Shown: positions 51,923 through 62,510, counted from the stretch's first letter. The stretch is DNA of 64,000 nt from Nitrospinaceae bacterium (GCA_029261655.1 JAJDAY010000031.1:1-64000), one strand, 5' to 3'. The notes: generated from the sequence alone by a model not told the origin. Numbers and translations: made by a program.

Positions 51923-54311
51923 CATTTTTTGCAGTCGCGCCAAGAGAATCCTTCAGAATAAACTGACTGACGATTCCTTGCAGGTCAGCGGCCATTTTGG
52001 AGAGGTCCGTCGCGGCTGTTTTAGAATCGGTGGCCGCCTGAGTTGTTTGTTTGGCGGCATCTGCCACGCCCGTGATATTGTCTGCAATTTCCGTCGTCCC
52101 TTTCGCCGCGTCAGCAACGTTACGGCTGATCTCATTGGTGGTTGCCGTCTGCTCTTCTACAGCGCCGGCAATGGTATTTGAAATGTCGTTAATATTGTTA
52201 ATGACCGCGGCAATCTCGCCAATGGCCTCGACCGAGTTTTTAGTGTCGGTTTGAATGGTCTGAATTTTTTCACTGATGTCTTCCGTCGCTTTGGCCGTTT
52301 GATTGGCAAGTTCCTTGACTTCGTTCGCCACCACGGCAAACCCTTTACCCGCTTCGCCGGCCCGTGCCGCTTCGATCGTCGCGTTGAGAGCTAAAAGATT
52401 GGTTTGCTCCGCGATAGAAGTGATCACCTTAATCACCTGACCGATCTCCTCGGAACTTTCGCCAAGTTTTAATACCGTGGCGTTTGTTTTCTCGGCGACT
52501 TCGACTGCCGACCCGGCTACCCTGGCCGCTTTTGTCGCGCTTTCAGCGATTTCTTTGATACTGGTGGTCATCTCTTCCGTTCCCGATGCCACGGTTTGAA
52601 CGTTGGAATTGACTTGTTCGGAAGCCACCGAAACCACATTGGCCTGGGCTGAGGTTTCTTCCGCGCCGCCAGCCAGCAGTTGACTGGTGGAAGACAGCTC
52701 CTCCGCTGAAGACCCGACGGTTATCGCGGTTTGTCCAATTGATCCAATGACTTCATGGAGGTTGGAAAAAAATCTCGAAAGCCCCTCGCCCAAAAGTCCA
52801 ATAGCATCCTTTCCATGAACCGAAATCTCCTGTGTGAGATCGCCCTCAGTAGCCGCATCCACCACAAGAAGTATGCTGTCTACCTTCTCTTTCAGTTCTT
52901 CAGCCTGCTTTAGTTCACGTTCCTGCATTTCTTTTTTCTCATCTGACATTTTTATCAATTTATTCAACTCTTGCTTAAATTCCCCTTCAACTCCAATGCC
53001 CCCGATGGACTTGATTTCGCCTGTCAAAATCCCCTGTGCGCTTTTCAGATATGTTTTGAAATTATTCAATAAAATTTCAAAAGAAATTTTTAAATCTCCG
53101 AACTCGTCATTGGTTTTGATGTCCAGTTCTTTGATGCCTTGAATATCGCCATTTGCGAAGCGTTCCAATTCCGATTTCAAAAATTGAATGGGTTTGGTGA
53201 TCAAACTGGAACTCCAAAAACCGAAGGCCACAATGACCACGACAATAACGGCGGTGAGCTGAAAAAATTGCTTCTGCTTTTCAAGTATCTGGGCGTTGAT
53301 GACTGAGTCAGGGGCACGTACCAATACAGACCAGTCCATTCCGGGAAACCCCAGAGCTCCCTTGTGATGAGCATACCCACTCGCCTGTTCAATTTTTTTC
53401 CTGGCATGGGTCGCGTATGCAAACCCGGTTTGTTTTTCCTGAACCGAGTTGACGGCAACCATCACCCCCTTTTCAACCAGATTCAGCTTCAACAACACAT
53501 TAAAATCATGATCGACTTTTGTACCATCACCTTTTCCAAGTGACGGTTCGTAATCCACAATGATGTTTCCCCTGCCATCCAGCAGGGTCATTTCTGTATC
53601 TTCGAGGCCCTTGTCTTTAAGATCACCATAAGCTTTGACAAAAAACTCTTCGACCAAAGAAAATTTGGTGTAGTTGTTCCAGACAGCAATGACTTTTCCT
53701 TCAGCGCTATAAACAGGAGCCGCAAACCCTAAAGTGAGTCCGTCATCCCCGCGATAAACATTCTTCACTTCCTCATTCACATGCAATGGGACCACCACTG
53801 TTCCGCTGAAACCGGCGTTCCCGCCTACATTTCCCTGCTGGCTGGTATAAAACTTCTGGTTCAAGACATCCTGAAACCATTGGGAGCTACTGTAATTACG
53901 CCCATAAAAATCCCTTGTTGAGATAGGTTTGGCATCCTGATCCTTGCTGTTGATGGAGATCACATTGCCTTCCAGATCAACCAACAGGGTCAGGTAGTAA
54001 ATATCGTAAGTGTCCACATAACTGTTCATGGCCGTTTCAATCGGAGACCCCGGTTTGTACCAATTTACCTGGTTCTGGAGGACGGAGTTCAAACCGAAAG
54101 CCTGCACGTCTCCATAACGCTCAAACAGATTGCGGTCGATTTTATCCGCAATATTTCTGGCCACCCCTTCCAGGGACTGGGCGTTGATATTCCTGATTTC
54201 CTTAAATGAAGCATTGTTGAGCAACATCACGCAAACCAATGGAACCAGACCACTTAATAAGAAAAGAATTATTTGCTTCCATTTGACACTCAAATTGTTC
54301 CAAAAAATCAT
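51906..54311 (-). CDS. Methyl-accepting chemotaxis protein (dCache-type)
   Basis: The 801-residue chemoreceptor has two membrane helices (about 13-32 and about 350-372) around a periplasmic dCache sensor ([28 protein letters not shown]), a HAMP region ([15 protein letters not shown]), and a cytoplasmic signalling domain with the hairpin tip [37 protein letters not shown]. It signals via CheA/CheW, not encoded here. Its 3' end overlaps the start of the dead haemoglobin gene. A structured leader precedes it. Confidence 0.92.
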   Translation of the reverse strand: MIFWNNLSVKWKQIILFLLSGLVPLVCVMLLNNASFKEIRNINAQSLEGVARNIADKIDRNLFERYGDVQAFGLNSVLQNQVNWYKPGSPIETAMNSYVDTYDIYYLTLLVDLEGNVISINSKDQDAKPISTRDFYGRNYSSSQWFQDVLNQKFYTSQQGNVGGNAGFSGTVVVPLHVNEEVKNVYRGDDGLTLGFAAPVYSAEGKVIAVWNNYTKFSLVEEFFVKAYGDLKDKGLEDTEMTLLDGRGNIIVDYEPSLGKGDGTKVDHDFNVLLKLNLVEKGVMVAVNSVQEKQTGFAYATHARKKIEQASGYAHHKGALGFPGMDWSVLVRAPDSVINAQILEKQKQFFQLTAVIVVVIVAFGFWSSSLITKPIQFLKSELERFANGDIQGIKELDIKTNDEFGDLKISFEILLNNFKTYLKSAQGILTGEIKSIGGIGVEGEFKQELNKLIKMSDEKKEMQERELKQAEELKEKVDSILLVVDAATEGDLTQEISVHGKDAIGLLGEGLSRFFSNLHEVIGSIGQTAITVGSSAEELSSTSQLLAGGAEETSAQANVVSVASEQVNSNVQTVASGTEEMTTSIKEIAESATKAARVAGSAVEVAEKTNATVLKLGESSEEIGQVIKVITSIAEQTNLLALNATIEAARAGEAGKGFAVVANEVKELANQTAKATEDISEKIQTIQTDTKNSVEAIGEIAAVINNINDISNTIAGAVEEQTATTNEISRNVADAAKGTTEIADNITGVADAAKQTTQAATDSKTAATDLSKMAADLQGIVSQFILKDSLGATAKNASLKG

Positions 54312-54735
54312 TTCCTGTCTCCCCGTTATATTTATTGCAACCCAATTGAAAAAATTTGATCGCCTGTTTGTTTCAATCCATTTCCGGAAGGATAGGCGGC
54401 GGTTCTACGCACACCTCCCTGACGGTTTTTCCGGGTGTGCGAATTTTTTATAAATAAGGCGATTGAGCCTCCTAATTTATACATAAACAAATAATGTTAC
54501 ATATAAGAGCAAAAAAAATGGTCAACGCACAATTCTGCCACACACCAAAATATTCCGATTTCCTAATTAATATAAATACTAGCATGATTTTACGGAAAAA
54601 CAACATAATTTATTCCCTATATCAAATTTAATAGGAAAAATATTCAGTATTCCGAAAGTTTTAGAGGACTGGGATTGGAGGCGTTGGGTGATTATTTAGA
54701 GGAGGAAAACAGCGAAGATTGCAGGGAAAAGCAGT
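54312..54735. other. Gap upstream of the chemoreceptor with a structured element
   Basis: The gap of 424 bases holds the folded RNA candidate at 54359-54463. The rest (54465-54735) is A/T-rich with no convincing gene. Confidence 0.55.
54359..54463 (-). ncRNA. Candidate structured leader RNA of the chemoreceptor gene
   Basis: On the minus strand, an outer stem ATCGCCT/AGGCGAT (54457-54463 with 54359-54365) encloses an 8-bp stem CGCACACC/GGTGTGCG (54434-54441 with 54408-54415). The loop of the inner stem contains CGGAA, which can pair with TTCCG at 54385-54389 as a pseudoknot. It ends 47 bases before the ATG. Read on the plus strand, the inner stem is followed by TTTTTT (54444-54449) and would be an intrinsic terminator instead. 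No known riboswitch consensus was recognised. Confidence 0.4.
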
Positions 54736-55668
54736 TTAAAAGAAAAATTCCTTTAAATGTTCAATGGCGGACCGACCCATGGATGCAACGGCTTCCAAAG
54801 AATTACCGCCCAGATGCGGCGTCACCATCAGGTTGGGGAGAGCAAGAAACTCCACATCGGTCGGCGGCTCCGGGGCAAACACATCCAGCGCCGCGCCTGC
54901 GATCACGCCTTTCATCAAACTCATCTTGAGCGCAGATTGATCCACCACCTCTCCCCGGCTGGTATTGATCAGAAACGCCGTCGGCTTCATACGCCGAAAT
55001 ACAGATTCATTCATCAGATGGACGGTGGCTGACGTCAACGGCACATGCAGGGTGAGTATGTCTGACTGTTCGATCACCTCATTGAGGCTTGCCTCTGTTG
55101 CCCCGTGTTTTTGGCAGAACTGGCTTTTATCAACGATGTCCCGCACCAGAATGCGGCACTTAAACGGAGCCAGCAGGCGAATCACCTCCGACCCCACATG
55201 GCCGCACCCAATAATCCCCACCGTCTTCCCGGTCAACTGAAATCCACCGTCTTTTTGCCATTGGTTCCCCTTTAAAGCGAAGCCCCTGGAAAACGTGTTG
55301 TGACAAAGCCCGATCATGAAGCCCAGCGTCAGTTCCGCCACGGAAAGGCTGTTGACACCAGCGGTCCAGCCAAATTTCACCTCATGCCTGTTAAGAGCTT
55401 GCTGATCTATATTGTCCAGTCCCACGCCATATTTGGCGATGATCTTGAGCTTTGGCAGAGATTTTAAAACGCCATCATTGATCGGGTCCCGGCCAATGAT
55501 GGCTCCTTCAGCGTCCTGTAAAAAATCAATCAGCTCCGGCTCAGTCAGGTAACGGTCCTTTTCATTGAACACAGCATTAGGCAAAGACCGGGTCAATTCG
55601 TCCCGGAGAAGGTCGGACTTGCAAAACGCCGGCGGCGTGACCGCTATTCTAACGGGGGAGGCGGTCAT
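54736..55668 (-). CDS. D-isomer-specific 2-hydroxyacid dehydrogenase, phosphoglycerate-dehydrogenase-like
   Basis: The 310-residue NAD-dependent enzyme has YGVGLDNID, VNSLSVAELTLGFMIGL, the nucleotide loop GIIGCGHVGSEV, and catalytic R (NTSRGEVVD), E (APEPP) and H (TPHLGG). The short form lacks ACT or ASB regulatory domains. A role in serine synthesis or reduction of another 2-oxoacid is possible. It follows the TraB-family gene after six bases on the same strand. Confidence 0.88.
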   Translation of the reverse strand: MTASPVRIAVTPPAFCKSDLLRDELTRSLPNAVFNEKDRYLTEPELIDFLQDAEGAIIGRDPINDGVLKSLPKLKIIAKYGVGLDNIDQQALNRHEVKFGWTAGVNSLSVAELTLGFMIGLCHNTFSRGFALKGNQWQKDGGFQLTGKTVGIIGCGHVGSEVIRLLAPFKCRILVRDIVDKSQFCQKHGATEASLNEVIEQSDILTLHVPLTSATVHLMNESVFRRMKPTAFLINTSRGEVVDQSALKMSLMKGVIAGAALDVFAPEPPTDVEFLALPNLMVTPHLGGNSLEAVASMGRSAIEHLKEFFF

Positions 55669-55674
55669 GTCCGG

Positions 55675-56865
55675 TCACCGGAAAATCTGCGTCACGATGG
55701 ACGCTCCGGCAACGTACGTTCCGACAGCAGAGCCTAGATTGGCGAAGAAAAAAATCATCAGAACCCGCACCACCCGGTTTTTCCACCACATCTTCATCGA
55801 CCCGATGTCTTCACGCAGAGCTTCAAAATCGCTCACTTTTGGCTTGCGCAGGTAGGATTCCACCAGCCCGACCACCATTCCGGCGCCTATGGTGGGGTTG
55901 AGCGAGGTCAGGGGGGCGGCCAGAAAAGCCGTCAAAATAGACAACGGATGCGCAAGGCCGATGGCCGCTCCCAGAGCGCTGAAACCACCGTTGATCAGCA
56001 CCCACGTGACCACCAGTTGCATGCCCAGTTCCGGCGACCGGCTGTAACCGACCGCAAACATGCTGAGGATGAAAATGGCAATTCCCCATCCTATGTAATA
56101 TCCGGTACGGCTGGGCGGAGGGGTTTTGTCCAACTCGCTCATGCGGTTTTTATCTGGCGGATTATCAAACGCCGGCACCATGCCAATGAGATGACCCGCG
56201 CCCACAAAGGCAAGAATATTTTTTGGCGCATCGGAGGACTTCGCCAGCTCGATCAATTTTCCGACCATGTATTCATCGCGTTCGTCTATGAGGACTTCCT
56301 TGAATTCCGGCAGGGATTCGCCAAATTCCTCGACCACGGTTTGGAGCATGTCGCCCTTTTTCAGGTCTTCGATCTGCTGTTCGCTCACTTCTTCGCCGAC
56401 GAATATCCCCGCCACCAGGCCGGAGAAAATCTTCAACTTCTGCCAGAAGGAAACGCGGGTGACCACTCTTTGCAAGGTTGTGGTGATATTGCGGTCGATC
56501 ACCTCCAGCGGGAGTTCCTTTTCTTTGGACAATTCGATGGCCCGGATCATTTCCTGCCCGGCCTCGATCCCGACTTTTTCCGCCAATCGCTTCTGGTAAG
56601 CGGAAAGCGCCAGGTTGACCAGCAACAGGGTCGCCTTTTTCTGGCGAAAAACCTGATAGATGTCCATGTTCTTCCACCACGACCGCTTGGTCAGATTCTC
56701 AAACCTCGGCTGGCACAGCTCCACCGCGACGCAATCGTATTTTCCGCTTTCAATGTGTTCCTCTACCAGTTCTACGCTCTGTTTGGATACGTGCGCTGTA
56801 CCGATCAAAGTCAGGGTGGATTGCCCGATCTGAATCGTTTTTATGATTTCTTCGTTTGATTGCAC
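55675..56865 (-). CDS. TraB/PrgY family membrane protein
   Basis: The 396-residue protein has the TraB domain (residues 10-240: LTLIGTAHVSKQSVELVEEHIE, DCVAVELCQPRF, FVGAGHLIGM with the conserved GTAH, E and H motifs), then four to five membrane helices in the C-terminal half. Enterococcal TraB/PrgY members shut down peptide pheromones; bacterial homologues outside that system are poorly understood. The TraB fold is related to a metal-dependent protease-like Tiki domain. It is the first gene of a pair with the dehydrogenase. Confidence 0.85.
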   Translation of the reverse strand: MQSNEEIIKTIQIGQSTLTLIGTAHVSKQSVELVEEHIESGKYDCVAVELCQPRFENLTKRSWWKNMDIYQVFRQKKATLLLVNLALSAYQKRLAEKVGIEAGQEMIRAIELSKEKELPLEVIDRNITTTLQRVVTRVSFWQKLKIFSGLVAGIFVGEEVSEQQIEDLKKGDMLQTVVEEFGESLPEFKEVLIDERDEYMVGKLIELAKSSDAPKNILAFVGAGHLIGMVPAFDNPPDKNRMSELDKTPPPSRTGYYIGWGIAIFILSMFAVGYSRSPELGMQLVVTWVLINGGFSALGAAIGLAHPLSILTAFLAAPLTSLNPTIGAGMVVGLVESYLRKPKVSDFEALREDIGSMKMWWKNRVVRVLMIFFFANLGSAVGTYVAGASIVTQIFR

Positions 56866-57171
56866 AAATTGCCTTTCATATTAATATCGAAACCGCCCGG
56901 CCTCCTGAGCAGACAAACCAGCCAGGGAGTTCCGTTTTTTAAGTGATCGATGTTAAGGGAAAACTTGAAGAGGGAAACAGCGGATCATGCTGATTCACAA
57001 GGCTCCAGCCCCTTAATTTAACACAAATATTGTGCTATTTTAAAATCCCAATTTTATGAGCTTCAGGGTATCTCGAAAAATTTAATCTGAATCAGGAGCC
57101 AACCCTTTATAATAAGGGGTTGGCGATTGCCAGGACCCAAAAATATTCATTCCAGGAAACCCTTATTCTTC
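56866..57171. other. Divergent region before uvrB
   Basis: The 306 bases lie between two divergent genes. A near-perfect inverted repeat, GCCAACCC-TT / AA-GGGGTTGGC (57098-57124), has TATAAT (57108-57113) at its centre, so promoter and operator may overlap. Otherwise no gene is seen. Confidence 0.55.
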
Positions 57172-59166
57172 ATGACCCCGTTCAAACTCCAGGCCGAATT
57201 CCAACCCGCAGGCGACCAGCCCAAAGCGATCGAACAGCTCACTAACAACTGCCGTGCCCTGTCCAGCGGTCAGACCCTTCTCGGTGTCACCGGCTCCGGA
57301 AAAACCTACACCATCGCCAACGTGATCCAGAATCTGCAAAAGCCGACGTTGGTTCTGGCGCACAACAAAACTCTGGCGGCGCAACTGTACAGCGAATTCA
57401 AAGCCTTTTTCCCCGACAACGCCGTGGGATATTTTGTCAGCTATTACGACTACTACCAGCCGGAAGCGTATCTCGCCAACACCGACACCTACATCGAGAA
57501 GGACGCGTCCATCAACGACGAAATCGATAAAATGCGCCACGCCGCGACCCACTCCCTGTTCGAGCGCCGGGACGTGGTGATCGTCGCCAGCGTTTCCTGT
57601 ATTTACGGGCTGGGTTCCCCGGAAGCCTATCACGGCATGCTGGTTTTCGTTGAGACCGGAATGACCTTCGAACGCGAACAGGTATTGAAAAAGCTGGTGG
57701 ACATCCAATACAAACGCAACGACGTGGATTTTCAGAGAGGCACCTTTCGCGTGCGCGGCGACGTGGTGGAAGTCCTGCCCGTGTACGAACGCAACGAAGC
57801 CGTGCGCATCGAATTTTTTGGCGACCAGATCGACCGCATCCTGGCCTTCGATCCCTTGACCGGCAAGGCAATCCGCGAACTGGACCGAATCGCTATCTAT
57901 CCCGCCAGCCATTACGCGACTCCCAAAGAACTTTTACAAAAAGCCATGGTCGCCATCCGCGAAGAACTGTTGGAGCGCATCGCCTGGTTCGAAAGCCAGA
58001 ACCTGCTGGTCGAGGCGCAACGCATCGAGCAAAGGACGATGTTCGATCTGGAAATGATAAAGGAAGTGGGCTATTGCCAGGGCATTGAAAATTATTCCCG
58101 CCATCTCATGGACCGCCCAGCCGGGGAACCGCCCCCCACCCTGCTCGATTATTTCCCCGACGACGCGCTGTTCGTCATCGACGAAAGCCATGTGACCCTG
58201 CCGCAACTCAACGGGATGTATAAAGGCGACCGTTCACGCAAGGAAACCCTCATCCGTTACGGGTTTCGCCTGCCGTCGGCGTTCGACAACCGGCCCCTGC
58301 AATTCCCCGAATTCGAAGACCACGTCAACAACGTCATCCATGTCTCCGCCACACCCGGCCCCTATGAAATCGAAAAATCCGAAGACAAGGTGATTGAGTT
58401 GATCGTCCGGCCCACCGGTCTGGTCGATCCCGAAGTCGAGATCAAACCTATCGAAGGACAAGTCGACGATCTCTATCACGAAGTCAAGATACGGGCAAAG
58501 AGAAACGAACGCACCTTGATCACCACGCTCACCAAACGGTTTTCCGAAGACCTCGCCGAACATTATGCCGAAATGGGCTTAAGAGTCAAATACCTGCACT
58601 CCGACATCGTGACTCTGGAGCGGACCCAGATCATCCGGGAACTGCGACTGGGGGAATTCGACGCGTTGATCGGCATCAACCTTTTGCGGGAAGGGCTGGA
58701 CATCCCGGAAGTCACCCTCGTCGCTATTCTCGATGCCGATAAGGAAGGGTTTCTGCGCTCGACAACCTCGTTGATCCAGACATCGGGACGGGCCGCCCGG
58801 AACGTTGACGGGAAAGTCATCATGTACGCCGACACCGTGACAAAATCCATGCAGGCCGCGCTCGCCGAGATGGATCGAAGGCGGACCATTCAACTCGAAT
58901 ACAACGAAAAACACGGCATCACCCCCACCTCCATCAAAAAATCCGTCGGCGAAGCGATGGTCCAGCATGAGAAATTTGAGATCGCGTCCTTGATGGTGGC
59001 GGAAGAGGAAGAAGAATACAACGCCGCGAAGAACCCGCAGAAACTGATCGCCCGCCTGGAAAAACAAATGTACGCCGCCGCCAAAAATCTGGAGTTTGAA
59101 AAAGCCGCCGAACTGCGCGACAAAATCAAACGCCTGCGCGACAAAGACCTGATGATTGCGGGTTGA
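57172..59166 (+). CDS. uvrB: Excinuclease ABC subunit B
   Basis: The 664-residue nucleotide-excision repair helicase has Walker A ([15 protein letters not shown]), the [29 protein letters not shown] beta-hairpin region, DESH, the [18 protein letters not shown] helicase motif VI, and a C-terminal UVR domain ([24 protein letters not shown]). Start ATG 57172 ([20 protein letters not shown]) fits the family; an in-frame ATG 15 codons earlier adds an unconserved tail. Confidence 0.95.
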   Translation: MTPFKLQAEFQPAGDQPKAIEQLTNNCRALSSGQTLLGVTGSGKTYTIANVIQNLQKPTLVLAHNKTLAAQLYSEFKAFFPDNAVGYFVSYYDYYQPEAYLANTDTYIEKDASINDEIDKMRHAATHSLFERRDVVIVASVSCIYGLGSPEAYHGMLVFVETGMTFEREQVLKKLVDIQYKRNDVDFQRGTFRVRGDVVEVLPVYERNEAVRIEFFGDQIDRILAFDPLTGKAIRELDRIAIYPASHYATPKELLQKAMVAIREELLERIAWFESQNLLVEAQRIEQRTMFDLEMIKEVGYCQGIENYSRHLMDRPAGEPPPTLLDYFPDDALFVIDESHVTLPQLNGMYKGDRSRKETLIRYGFRLPSAFDNRPLQFPEFEDHVNNVIHVSATPGPYEIEKSEDKVIELIVRPTGLVDPEVEIKPIEGQVDDLYHEVKIRAKRNERTLITTLTKRFSEDLAEHYAEMGLRVKYLHSDIVTLERTQIIRELRLGEFDALIGINLLREGLDIPEVTLVAILDADKEGFLRSTTSLIQTSGRAARNVDGKVIMYADTVTKSMQAALAEMDRRRTIQLEYNEKHGITPTSIKKSVGEAMVQHEKFEIASLMVAEEEEEYNAAKNPQKLIARLEKQMYAAAKNLEFEKAAELRDKIKRLRDKDLMIAG

Positions 59167-59253
59167 GGTAAAGATCGACCTGTGCAAATTTAACGATGGT
59201 TTCCTGCTAAAAGCGGACTTATACCCCGGTGCGATGTTAGGAGCCGTCTTAAA

Positions 59254-59277
59254 CTAAATAAGCTATAGCTTATTTAG
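59254..59277. repeat. Perfect 24-bp palindrome at the end of the winged-helix/HEPN-like cassette
   Basis: CTAAATAAGCTATAGCTTATTTAG is its own reverse complement and covers the stop of the HEPN-like gene. The minus strand continues with TTTAAG, so it may act as a weak terminator, or mark a cassette boundary. Confidence 0.7.
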
Positions 59278-60230
59278 ATGTAATAGTTTTCATTATTTTC
59301 TCGGGCACCACAAGCTCGGATAAATGAACATGCAACAAATACATATTGTATACCAGTGCTTTCCAATATGTGCCATACAGCATCGACGTCAGAATCTACA
59401 TCGACGCCATGATCAGCGGCGTTTCTGACTTGCCCTAGATACTTGCCAGCTTCAACGACTTTTTTGGGTAATATGTTTTGCGGGCGAAATTTATCTAGTC
59501 GACTATTGAGTCCCGTGGCTCCTGTTAAACTAACATTATTCCTACTCGCAAGCCTTGCTAAGTATGATTCAACTCCCATTGCCGCTTCTGCAACAGCTTC
59601 AGTCGGTTTTTTATTTTTTGCTTTAATCAATGCACTCGCTAGCGGCATAATTACTTCAGTTCTATCTAATTGCTCTGAATAATCGCCTATCTCTGTACGA
59701 ATACAAACCTCTGCAGCAGCTAGATCATCACAACTTTCAGCTATCTCATGGAGTTGATTTGCGAGTTTTTCATCGGTTAGAACATACTTACCGCCACCTT
59801 TAGCTAGAATAGCTTTGGCATATGTACCGAGGCTTATTAGCGTGTCTTTTATTTCTTCTCGGTGTGAATCTAAACCCAATATTGTTTTAGTTTGCTGTGC
59901 AGCCGTATCTGCAGAACCAGTTGCTAAAAGACGCTCACGGAAATGAATAAATGGAAGGTATGACTCCAGCATAATTCTTAATAGTGCTGCCTTTTTTGAC
60001 ACATCTGGTGTACATATAAATTTTATTAAAGGTGAGTCTGGTTTATAGCGATCTCCACTTTTCTTTATAAGTCCTAGGTCTGTAGCAAGTTCTAACGCAT
60101 TCATCGCTTGAGAACTGGGAACATCACAAAATTGATGTACGAACTCCAGATCACATTGGTGATTCACATAAACAGCTTCCACTACCTGTATAGTTAACTC
60201 CGCAGTTGCTTGGTAAAAAGCACGGGGCAT
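59274..60230 (-). CDS. HEPN-like accessory protein, second gene of a two-gene cassette
   Basis: The 318-residue protein is helical. Residues about 15-70 resemble a winged helix (QFCDVPSSQAMNALELATDLGLIKKSGDRY), and the C-terminus holds RNAADHG at residues 269-275: R269-x4-H274, the motif of HEPN ribonucleases and Abi C-terminal domains. Helices around it fit that fold. It is A/T-rich compared with uvrB. It starts 11 bases after the winged-helix gene and is co-transcribed with it. A defence or toxin role is an inference from motif and context. Confidence 0.6.
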   Translation of the reverse strand: MPRAFYQATAELTIQVVEAVYVNHQCDLEFVHQFCDVPSSQAMNALELATDLGLIKKSGDRYKPDSPLIKFICTPDVSKKAALLRIMLESYLPFIHFRERLLATGSADTAAQQTKTILGLDSHREEIKDTLISLGTYAKAILAKGGGKYVLTDEKLANQLHEIAESCDDLAAAEVCIRTEIGDYSEQLDRTEVIMPLASALIKAKNKKPTEAVAEAAMGVESYLARLASRNNVSLTGATGLNSRLDKFRPQNILPKKVVEAGKYLGQVRNAADHGVDVDSDVDAVWHILESTGIQYVFVACSFIRACGARENNENYYI

Positions 60231-60241
60231 TTTATTTCCCC

Positions 60242-60988
60242 TTATTGATCTTCAGAGTTAACTTCTAAATTAATTTCCCCAGACTTAAATTCATCGATAA
60301 CCTTTCTTAGTTTTTCCCCTAGGCTATCAAGTTCCGCGACCGTACAGTTAATACTGACATTAATGTTAACTTTTATCTGAGTATCGCCTTGCTCAGTAGG
60401 TATTGCAGTAAAGATTCTTTGGTGTGAACCTGAACTACTAGCACTAGAAGAAATTAGCTCTTTTGTATTTTCTCTCCTAGTGTCAGTTTCAGAAGATTCA
60501 GTAGTTGATACAACATATTTTCCGTCAACTTCTTTTATTAACACGGCAGCACGAAGGATATCAACAATAGTGCGAGCACCTGTCATGAATTGAGGTTTTT
60601 TTGGTTGGCCAGCAGAATATGCAATATGTGATTGTAATGTATTGTCGTCCATTCCATTTCTAATTTTTATTGCGGTAATCAACTTGGAAAGAAATTCGTT
60701 CTCTAATACAATTTCACGCCAATAACTCCGAATCTCATCCGGCATTGAGTGCTCAAGAGCATGAGATAATAACTTACCAATGGTAGATGTAGTTTTCTTT
60801 TGACCTGGCTCTAAAATCCCAAGTTCAACTAAAAAGCCACCGTTACGACTTATAACAGTTCTATCCATACCAATAAGCTTGCTAACTTCATCAAGTCCAA
60901 CAGGCATGCTGAAATGCCCATAAGATTTGATAATTTTTGTCAGTTCTTCATAAGAAGAATTCGGTAACTTAAATTTCTCATCTGCCAT
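60242..60988 (-). CDS. Winged-helix protein, first gene of a two-gene cassette
   Basis: The 248-residue protein begins with a winged-helix region (SYEELTKIIKSYGHFSMPVGLDEVSKLIGMDRTVISRNGGFLVELGIL), then a helical middle (FLSKLITAIKIRNGMDDN..) similar to DUF5343-like proteins, a Ser-rich linker (about 170-185), and a short beta-rich C-terminal part (TQIKVNINVSINCTVAELD). An 18-bp palindrome lies 20 bases upstream of the ATG and could be its operator. The A/T bias matches its partner gene. Confidence 0.6.
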   Translation of the reverse strand: MADEKFKLPNSSYEELTKIIKSYGHFSMPVGLDEVSKLIGMDRTVISRNGGFLVELGILEPGQKKTTSTIGKLLSHALEHSMPDEIRSYWREIVLENEFLSKLITAIKIRNGMDDNTLQSHIAYSAGQPKKPQFMTGARTIVDILRAAVLIKEVDGKYVVSTTESSETDTRRENTKELISSSASSSGSHQRIFTAIPTEQGDTQIKVNINVSINCTVAELDSLGEKLRKVIDEFKSGEINLEVNSEDQ

Positions 60989-61007
60989 TTTCGACGTATC
61001 CTTATTT

Positions 61008-61025
61008 TATTAGATATATCTAATA
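61008..61025. promoter_or_regulatory. Perfect 18-bp palindrome, likely operator of the cassette
   Basis: TATTAGATATATCTAATA is self-complementary and lies 20 bases upstream of the winged-helix gene start. Confidence 0.6.
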
Positions 61026-61221
61026 TCAAACTCCTATAAGTATTCAAATACCCACTACAGGTCTTTTCCGAGCAAAATCAATGGGATTGGGCGTCCGCTT
61101 TTACTTAAAATTTCTTAACTTAAAATCTTTCCAACTGTAACGATTCAAGCAATTAAACATCAGGACATTTCAGGCATTATTGAGCAATTTCATAAAAATG
61201 TAAACACCCTGAACGGCTTTT

Positions 61222-61851
61222 CTATTCAGCCTTACCCCAGGGCCGGGGCGAGGCTTTGGCTTTGAATTTATCCCCGCCTTTATGGGCTACTTTTTCTGAT
61301 CCCCAATGGATTTCCTTTTTCATTTTTTTGAGCCGGGGAATGTGTTTGGAGCAATGTATATAGGCTTCTTCGATTTCGACGATCACCCAGCATTCGGCTT
61401 TGAGGCCGCCTTTTTTAGGGACATCTTTCTGGAGCGCGTCCGGGAACAACCCGCTTTTAAGAATTTTTTGATCCTTAAATATCCGGGCCTTGCCATTGAC
61501 GTGCAGACCGACGGTGCTGTCAAAAAAATCGACGAAGATCATGCCGATATGAGGATTCTCCAGGATATTGCCCATACTGGCAAAGACTCCGTTGCCCCGG
61601 TATTCGGGATAGGCGAGGGTTTTTTCATTGATGACACGGACCCAACCGGGCGGGCCGGTGCGGAACGAACAGTCGCATTCGCCTTTGGCATCGGATGTGG
61701 CGATGAAGACAATTTCCTGCTCGGCCAGGAATTCGCTCATGGTCGGGTTGAGGTGATCCAGCATCTGCTTATTATAGAAAGCCAGCGCCTTTCGGGTGGT
61801 GGCGAGTTCCTTTTGCAGGCGATGCTCCCCTTTGGAACCGGGCAGTTTCAT
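61222..61851 (-). CDS. Pyridoxamine 5'-phosphate oxidase-fold flavoprotein
   Basis: The 209-residue protein has the PNPOx split-barrel pattern: a helix (MLDHLNPTMSEFLAEQEIVFIATSDAKGECDCSFRTGPPG), LAYPEYRGNGVFASMGNILENPHIGMIFVDF, and a GLHVNGKARIF strand. Such proteins bind FMN or F420-like cofactors or haem, and act as reductases of unknown substrate. The ATG at 61851 has GAGG eight bases upstream; a longer frame to 61941 is unsupported. The C-terminal tail is very basic (HKGGDKFKAKASPRPWGK). Confidence 0.8.
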   Translation of the reverse strand: MKLPGSKGEHRLQKELATTRKALAFYNKQMLDHLNPTMSEFLAEQEIVFIATSDAKGECDCSFRTGPPGWVRVINEKTLAYPEYRGNGVFASMGNILENPHIGMIFVDFFDSTVGLHVNGKARIFKDQKILKSGLFPDALQKDVPKKGGLKAECWVIVEIEEAYIHCSKHIPRLKKMKKEIHWGSEKVAHKGGDKFKAKASPRPWGKAE

Positions 61852-62093
61852 AAAAATAACCTCAATTGTTATTCTGGAGTTACTTTTTTCTGACAATGGC
61901 ATTGTAGCGGAAAGAAGCTGAAAACCGAGGTTAAAATCCAACGCCCTCGATCAGCAGCCCTCCCCCGAAACCGGAATTTTCCCCTGACAGAAAAGGGTTT
62001 TTCCTACCCTTAATTTAGCTTTTTGCCGATGGTGGCATTTCACGGTTCGTTTTAGCATGAGTAGCGTCTGAAAACTTGTGAAGGAGCCTTGCC

Positions 62094-62510
62094 ATGAACC
62101 GGTTAGCCCATAGTTTCGACCTGCCTGTAAAAGGCAACCCCCCTGGCTTTTCTGTAAATGATAATTTCATCGTTTTCCATTATTGGGCGGATTCCCTTGC
62201 CGGAGGAAATTATCTGGAACATGCCTCGGGATTTAATTCCACCACGATTTATATCCGCCACTCAAGCAACCTGCCGATGCCTGTTCGCATCCCTTGTAAA
62301 ACCGGTGTCAACCTGAAAAACGACCATGACGGCTCTTTAAAGAATATTTCTTTAAGTACGGCTGGGTCTGAGGTTTTCAACCTGGAAGAAATCCCGCCAA
62401 GGAAAATTGTCAGATTGGAGTTTGCCCGAAAGGGCCTTTACCGATTGCGCTATGAATTTGTGGAATCGGGCACTGACAAAGAGGAAAGTGTTGACATAGT
62501 GATCGGCTAG
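62094..62510 (+). CDS. Conserved hypothetical protein (138 residues)
   Basis: The 138-residue protein has no signal peptide. It is predicted beta-rich, with TTIYIRHSSNLPMPVRIP and RKIVRLEFARKGLYRLRYEF. The pattern fits a beta-sandwich or cupredoxin-like fold without copper ligands. A clear GAAGGAG precedes the ATG. It overlaps the 3' end of mrdA by four bases on the opposite strand. No family recognised. Confidence 0.55.
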   Translation: MNRLAHSFDLPVKGNPPGFSVNDNFIVFHYWADSLAGGNYLEHASGFNSTTIYIRHSSNLPMPVRIPCKTGVNLKNDHDGSLKNISLSTAGSEVFNLEEIPPRKIVRLEFARKGLYRLRYEFVESGTDKEESVDIVIG

